64,000 nt of DNA from JAICMB01 sp035295125 (lineage in GTDB: Bacteria; Acidobacteriota; Terriglobia; Bryobacterales; Bryobacteraceae): assembly GCA_035295125.1 (NCBI GenBank), contig DATGJP010000068.1:1-64000 (forward strand), read 5' to 3'. Position numbers and translations under genes: made by a program. The notes beneath the pieces were generated by a model. The model had not been told where the DNA came from. It was given only the letters and a program-made list of their open reading frames with translations, and made no database searches. This document shows, piece by piece, positions 60,600 to 64,000 of this stretch. Positions within the stretch are counted from its first letter, which is position 1. The number at the start of each line of letters is the position of its first letter.

Positions 60600-62434
60600 G
60601 CGCGCCCCTTCCGGTTCCCGCCGAAGCTCCGGAAGCGCGTCAGTATCAGCACCCAGCGCACATCTTCGAAGACAGCCTGTCGATGATTGCGTTTTCGCTG
60701 ATGATCATCCTGCCGGTCATTTCGATGACCACGCGGCTTTTCCGCCTGCCTGATTTTCCCGGCAACGCGGTGGTCGTCCAACAGCTCACGCTCTGGATCG
60801 GCATGCTGGGTGGCGCCCTGGCTGCAAGGTCCGACCGGCTGCTCGGAATCTCCTCCATGGCCCTGCTTCCCGAAAAGTGGCGCGCGCCAGTGAAAACCTT
60901 CACGAGTTTCGTGCTGGCCGGTGTCTCTGTTTCGCTGGCCTGGGCCAGCATCGTGTTTCTGCAATCCGAGAGGCAGGCTGGATCTTACCTGCTGCCAGGC
61001 GTTCCGAAATGGACCGTGCTCGCGATCATGCCGCTTGGGTTCGCGGCCATCGCGCTGCGGGCCGTGTGGCGGGCGGGCTCCAACTGGAAGCCGCGTGCAA
61101 TCGCGGCCCTTGGCTTGGTACTGCCGTATTTTCTCGGATTCCAGCTTCAACCGGGAACCCCTGGCGTGCTCACCGTGTCCATGACCATCGTGCTGACTGC
61201 GACCGTGCTGGGGCTTCCGATCTTCGCGGTGTTCGGAGGACTGGCGCTTCTGCTCTTCTGGAACGCATCGACACCCGCTGCGTCGGTCCCGGTCGAGATG
61301 TACCGCCTGGTGGCTTCTCCGCTGCTTCCATCGATTCCCTTGTTCACGCTGGCTGGATACTTCATGGTGCAAGGCGGGGCGACCAAGCGGCTGCTGCGTG
61401 TTTTCACGGCGTTGTTTAGCTGGATTCCGGGCGGGCTGGCGATCGCGACGGTCGCCATCTGCACCATCTTCACTTTTGCCGGATCGGGTCTCACCATTCT
61501 GTCGCTGGGCGGCTTGCTCGTTCCGATGCTGATCAAGACCCGCTACCCGGAGAAGTTTTCCCTTGGGCTGCTGACGGCGTCAGGCTCGCTTGGCCTTTTG
61601 TTTCCGACCAGCGTTCCCGCGATTCTGTATTGCGTCTACTCGCAGACAGCTATTAACAAGCTGTTCATTGGCGCGATTATCCCCGAGCTGGTGATGATCT
61701 CGGCGGTGGCCGCCCTGGGAATTTACAAAGGCATTACGAATGACGCGGTTCGCGATCCCTTCTCGCCACGGGAAGCGGCAAGCGCGATCTGGGAAGCGAA
61801 GTGGGAGCTGCTGCTGCCGATTATCATGATCACCGGCATCTTCGGAGGGTTTGGGACGCTCACCGAAGCTGCCGCGCTGACCGCCTTCGCGGCCTTCATT
61901 GTGGAAGCGTTCATCTACCGCGATCTGAAGCTGAAGCGTGACTTTCGCGAGGTATTTGTGGAGTGCGCCACGATCGTGGGCGGCATTCTGCTCATTCTTG
62001 GAGTCGCTCTCGGGTTTACGAACTACTTGATCGACGCCGAGATCCCGTCGCGACTCATCGACTGGGTGCGGTCGCACGTGGAATCGAAGTACCTGTTCCT
62101 GCTGCTGCTGAATGGCGCGCTCCTCGTCGTCGGCGCGCTGATGGACATCTTCGCTGCGATTCTCGTGGTTGTGCCGCTGCTGAAGCCATTGGCAGCCGCA
62201 TATGGGATCGATCCGGTCCAGATGGGGGTCATCTTCATCGCTAATCTGGAGCTTGGCTATCTACATCCGCCGGTCGGCATTAACCTATTCCTCTCGGCCT
62301 ACCGCTTCAAAAAGCCGATGGGCACGGTGATCTGGGCGACTTTACCGTTCCTTTTCATCCTGATGGGCACGGTGCTGCTGATCACGTACGTGCCCTGGAT
62401 GACGACAGGGCCCCTGAACTGGTTCAGCAAGTAA
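60596..62434 (+). CDS. dctM: TRAP transporter fused permease DctQ-DctM
   Basis: 612 residues. Residues about 1-180 form a DctQ-like four-helix small subunit (LTLWIGMLGGALAARSDRLL, VLAGVSVSLAWASIVFLQSE). Residues about 190-612 are the large DctM permease with about twelve helices: GLPIFAVFGGLALLLFWNAS, SIPLFTLAGYFMVQGGATKR, FAGSGLTILSLGGLLVPMLI, LLFPTSVPAILYCVYSQTAI and YLHPPVGINLFLSAYRFKKP. Sodium-coupled uptake of the solute bound by the DctP-type protein. The GTG start overlaps the binding-protein stop, so the two are coupled. The substrate is not predictable. Confidence 0.93.
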   Translation: MSAPLPVPAEAPEARQYQHPAHIFEDSLSMIAFSLMIILPVISMTTRLFRLPDFPGNAVVVQQLTLWIGMLGGALAARSDRLLGISSMALLPEKWRAPVKTFTSFVLAGVSVSLAWASIVFLQSERQAGSYLLPGVPKWTVLAIMPLGFAAIALRAVWRAGSNWKPRAIAALGLVLPYFLGFQLQPGTPGVLTVSMTIVLTATVLGLPIFAVFGGLALLLFWNASTPAASVPVEMYRLVASPLLPSIPLFTLAGYFMVQGGATKRLLRVFTALFSWIPGGLAIATVAICTIFTFAGSGLTILSLGGLLVPMLIKTRYPEKFSLGLLTASGSLGLLFPTSVPAILYCVYSQTAINKLFIGAIIPELVMISAVAALGIYKGITNDAVRDPFSPREAASAIWEAKWELLLPIIMITGIFGGFGTLTEAAALTAFAAFIVEAFIYRDLKLKRDFREVFVECATIVGGILLILGVALGFTNYLIDAEIPSRLIDWVRSHVESKYLFLLLLNGALLVVGALMDIFAAILVVVPLLKPLAAAYGIDPVQMGVIFIANLELGYLHPPVGINLFLSAYRFKKPMGTVIWATLPFLFILMGTVLLITYVPWMTTGPLNWFSK

Positions 62435-62870
62435 CCAGCGCCGTTCTGCGCCAAATCACCCGAAAAGACCCACCCAATCCGGCACGTAGGGTTACGCAAG
62501 TTATTGAAAAAGCGGTCTGATCACAAGGGACAATCACGTGCGTTAGAAGAGGCGAATGCTCTTGCCCTCGACAGCCGAATTCGTTCCACTGGCGACGGTA
62601 GGAAATCGCATTCGTTGCTCCTTATACTCCACGGCTGCTCAACTTCTAAACTGCGGCGAGGGATCCGGTGCGTGCCATATACCTGCAAAGGCCCCTACCT
62701 CCAACACGTGCGTGACGCAAACCGTTGATCTTGCAGCAGACGAGCAGCCGATTCACACCTCGGTAGTGCAAAGCGGCTTTCTGGGTGGCCGCTTTGCGCT
62801 ACGAGGTGGCACGCGCTCCAGCTCCTCCTAAGGCGGCGGCGATTGGCCCCCTCCATCGCCGCCACATACC
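62435..62870. other. 436-bp convergent gap with two strong hairpins, no supported gene
   Basis: Frames here lack a ribosome binding site and coding character. Two perfect inverted repeats stand out: GCAAAGCGGC (62768-62777) with GCCGCTTTGC (62788-62797), and GGCGGCGAT (62835-62843) with ATCGCCGCC (62855-62863). Neither has a T-run, so they are possible terminators or RNA structures only. Confidence 0.5.
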
Positions 62871-63719
62871 TTATCGCTCCAAATTGATTTCGATCTGACG
62901 CAGGATTTTGTGCGGCCTCGGATCGCCACAGTTAACAAGCGCTGCGTCCTGACAATCGCGCTCCCGCGCTATCACCGGATTGTCTATCGTCCCCGAGAGG
63001 ATCTTTCCATCCGGAAGGCTGATTTTCATCTCGACGTCGAAAGTCTCCTTCCCCACCGCTGCGACGTACTTATCGCCGTTGTGTGAGACGTTCACCCAGT
63101 TGTTCGGAGTATCGGCGACCGTATCAGACATCCACGGCGCCGGGATTTTGATCCGCGGTTTCTTGGGTGGTACGTGCCGGACCAAAAGGGTGGCGACCTT
63201 GCCATCGATCGAGGTCAGCGTGATGTCGAAATCGATTGAATCTTCACCCAGGACAACGTAGTTTCCGTCCGCCCAGGATGCCGGCCCTCCATGTTCATGG
63301 TACAGGTGATCTCCGGCCTTGTTCAGGTTGCCGACCTTCTCTGTGAGCCACAGGTCGGCATAAAACGTCAGCATATCGGTAATCGGGCCAATCAGCATCG
63401 GGTGTACAACGGCGAGGTTTGGAACCCCGGGAGGTGTGCGCGGGTCAAGCGAAAGCAACTGGCGGAAGTCGACGCTCGCCGGCGGCAGATTTACAGGCGC
63501 GCCGGCAAAGACCAGATTCGACCAGGCATATTCTTCGGTGAACGCCCCGTCCGCGGTCTTTTTGACGATACCCTTGGCCACAGCCTGGTAGTTGCGTCCC
63601 TCATTCGTGGCCTTCATGCGGTAAACCAGGGTCTCGCCGTCCTTGTACCGCCTTTCGAGAAGACGACCTTCCTGGGCGAACGCCAGCGGGGTCAAAGCCA
63701 CAATGCAGATCAATTTCAT
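62871..63719 (-). CDS. exported hypothetical protein, 282 aa
   Basis: Start ATG 63719, which overlaps the stop of the upstream regulator gene (ATGA), and opens with signal peptide MKLICIVALTPLAFAQEG. A beta-rich mature protein with RRYKDGETLVYRMKATNEG, LLVRHVPPKKPRIKIPAPWM, NWVNVSHNGDKYVAAVGKE and a C-terminal DCQDAALVNCGDPRPHKI containing two Cys. Family not known to me; the opening stretch resembles exported proteins in which a DUF-type beta fold follows a short leader. Coupled to a TetR-type regulator gene that probably controls this unit. Confidence 0.75.
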   Translation of the reverse strand: MKLICIVALTPLAFAQEGRLLERRYKDGETLVYRMKATNEGRNYQAVAKGIVKKTADGAFTEEYAWSNLVFAGAPVNLPPASVDFRQLLSLDPRTPPGVPNLAVVHPMLIGPITDMLTFYADLWLTEKVGNLNKAGDHLYHEHGGPASWADGNYVVLGEDSIDFDITLTSIDGKVATLLVRHVPPKKPRIKIPAPWMSDTVADTPNNWVNVSHNGDKYVAAVGKETFDVEMKISLPDGKILSGTIDNPVIARERDCQDAALVNCGDPRPHKILRQIEINLER

Positions 63720-64000
63720 TTCCTGGATTCCAATCCTTTCGCGAACAGCATCATTTCCTGCTTCACAACCGACTCGGTACCTTTGAACGGAGGTCCTTCT
63801 ACAGCCCACAACGCCGTGAGCCCGAGTTGAATCGTTTTGAAAACCATCACCAACTCCGGTATCGCGACATCAGTTCGAATCGCTCCTCGTTGCAGAAGGG
63901 TTGTAAAGAGCTTCTCCAGGGGCGGATCGATGGTCTTTTGCATTTCGACCATGTAGGGCAGGAACTGCTGGGTTCGGAGGAGCATCTGCGCCAGGAAGAC
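63716..64000 (-). CDS. TetR/AcrR-type transcriptional regulator, C-terminal part (cut by window end)
   Basis: The open frame runs past the right end of the window, so the N-terminal helix-turn-helix is missing and 94 residues are visible. These form the usual helical ligand-binding end: LPYMVEMQKTIDPPLEKLFT, TLLQRGAIRTDVAIPELVMV and FKTIQLGLTALWAVEGPPF. The phrase of a helix with TLLQRGAIR and a late hydrophobic helix is common in TetR-family effector domains. Its stop overlaps the start of the exported protein downstream. Confidence 0.6.
   Translation of the reverse strand, partial: VFLAQMLLRTQQFLPYMVEMQKTIDPPLEKLFTTLLQRGAIRTDVAIPELVMVFKTIQLGLTALWAVEGPPFKGTESVVKQEMMLFAKGLESRK

Noticed and set aside
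62556..62831. 91-codon plus-strand frame in the convergent gap
   Set aside because: No ribosome binding site, no recognisable domain, and it runs through the hairpin at 62768-62797.

Overview
The window looks like a chromosomal segment from an Acidobacteriota bacterium of the Solibacter/Bryobacterales type. The evidence is a protein ending in a domain resembling the Solibacter C-terminal family (TIGR03437), an orphan duplicated FtsX/MacB permease of the ADOP kind, a very large TonB receptor with a carboxypeptidase-regulatory-like N-terminus, high GC, and several families of short dispersed palindromic repeats between genes. I see no phage, insertion sequence, CRISPR array or rRNA. One tRNA, tRNA-Gln(CUG), is present.

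Layout. 1-12.1 kb: TonB-dependent receptor, small unknown genes, tRNA-Gln, and two large exported proteins, one with a strong promoter, a long leader and a clear terminator. 12.5-14.8 kb: a divergent pair that best fits selenoneine biosynthesis (senB glycosyltransferase and senA EgtB-like synthase). 14.9-20.7 kb: four minus-strand genes (malate synthase, oxalate/formate-type antiporter, PanE-like reductase, oxalyl-CoA-synthetase-like ligase) that read as a pathway from external oxalate through oxalyl-CoA and glyoxylate to malate. 20.7-33.9 kb: a complete-looking type II secretion operon led by an ECF sigma factor and its zinc-binding anti-sigma factor, with repeat elements at the starts of gspJ and gspK. 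34.1-40.1 kb: a Gly-rich exported protein, folC, plsC, a beta-propeller protein and a fused anthranilate synthase TrpE-TrpG. 40.1-44.4 kb: DUF885 hydrolase and ADOP permease. 44.4-51.7 kb: an exopolysaccharide operon (asparagine-synthase-like amidotransferase, GT4, membrane glycosyltransferase, polysaccharide deacetylase, methyltransferase, GT2). 51.6-64 kb: recJ, a zinc-ribbon protein, glycerophosphodiesterase, serine hydrolase, site-2-type protease, HU/IHF protein, flavin reductase, a TRAP transporter (substrate-binding protein plus fused DctQM permease) and, at the edge, an exported protein coupled to a truncated TetR-type regulator.

The observations I rate highest are the oxalate-to-malate module, the two-gene selenoneine locus without a neighbouring senC and with an in-frame TGA exactly where the SenB first beta-strand should begin, the repeat-derived leader of the pseudopilin GspK, and a recurring TPFG peptide motif shared by two adjacent genes inside the secretion operon. 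All function calls come from reading motifs and gene order; no database search was run.
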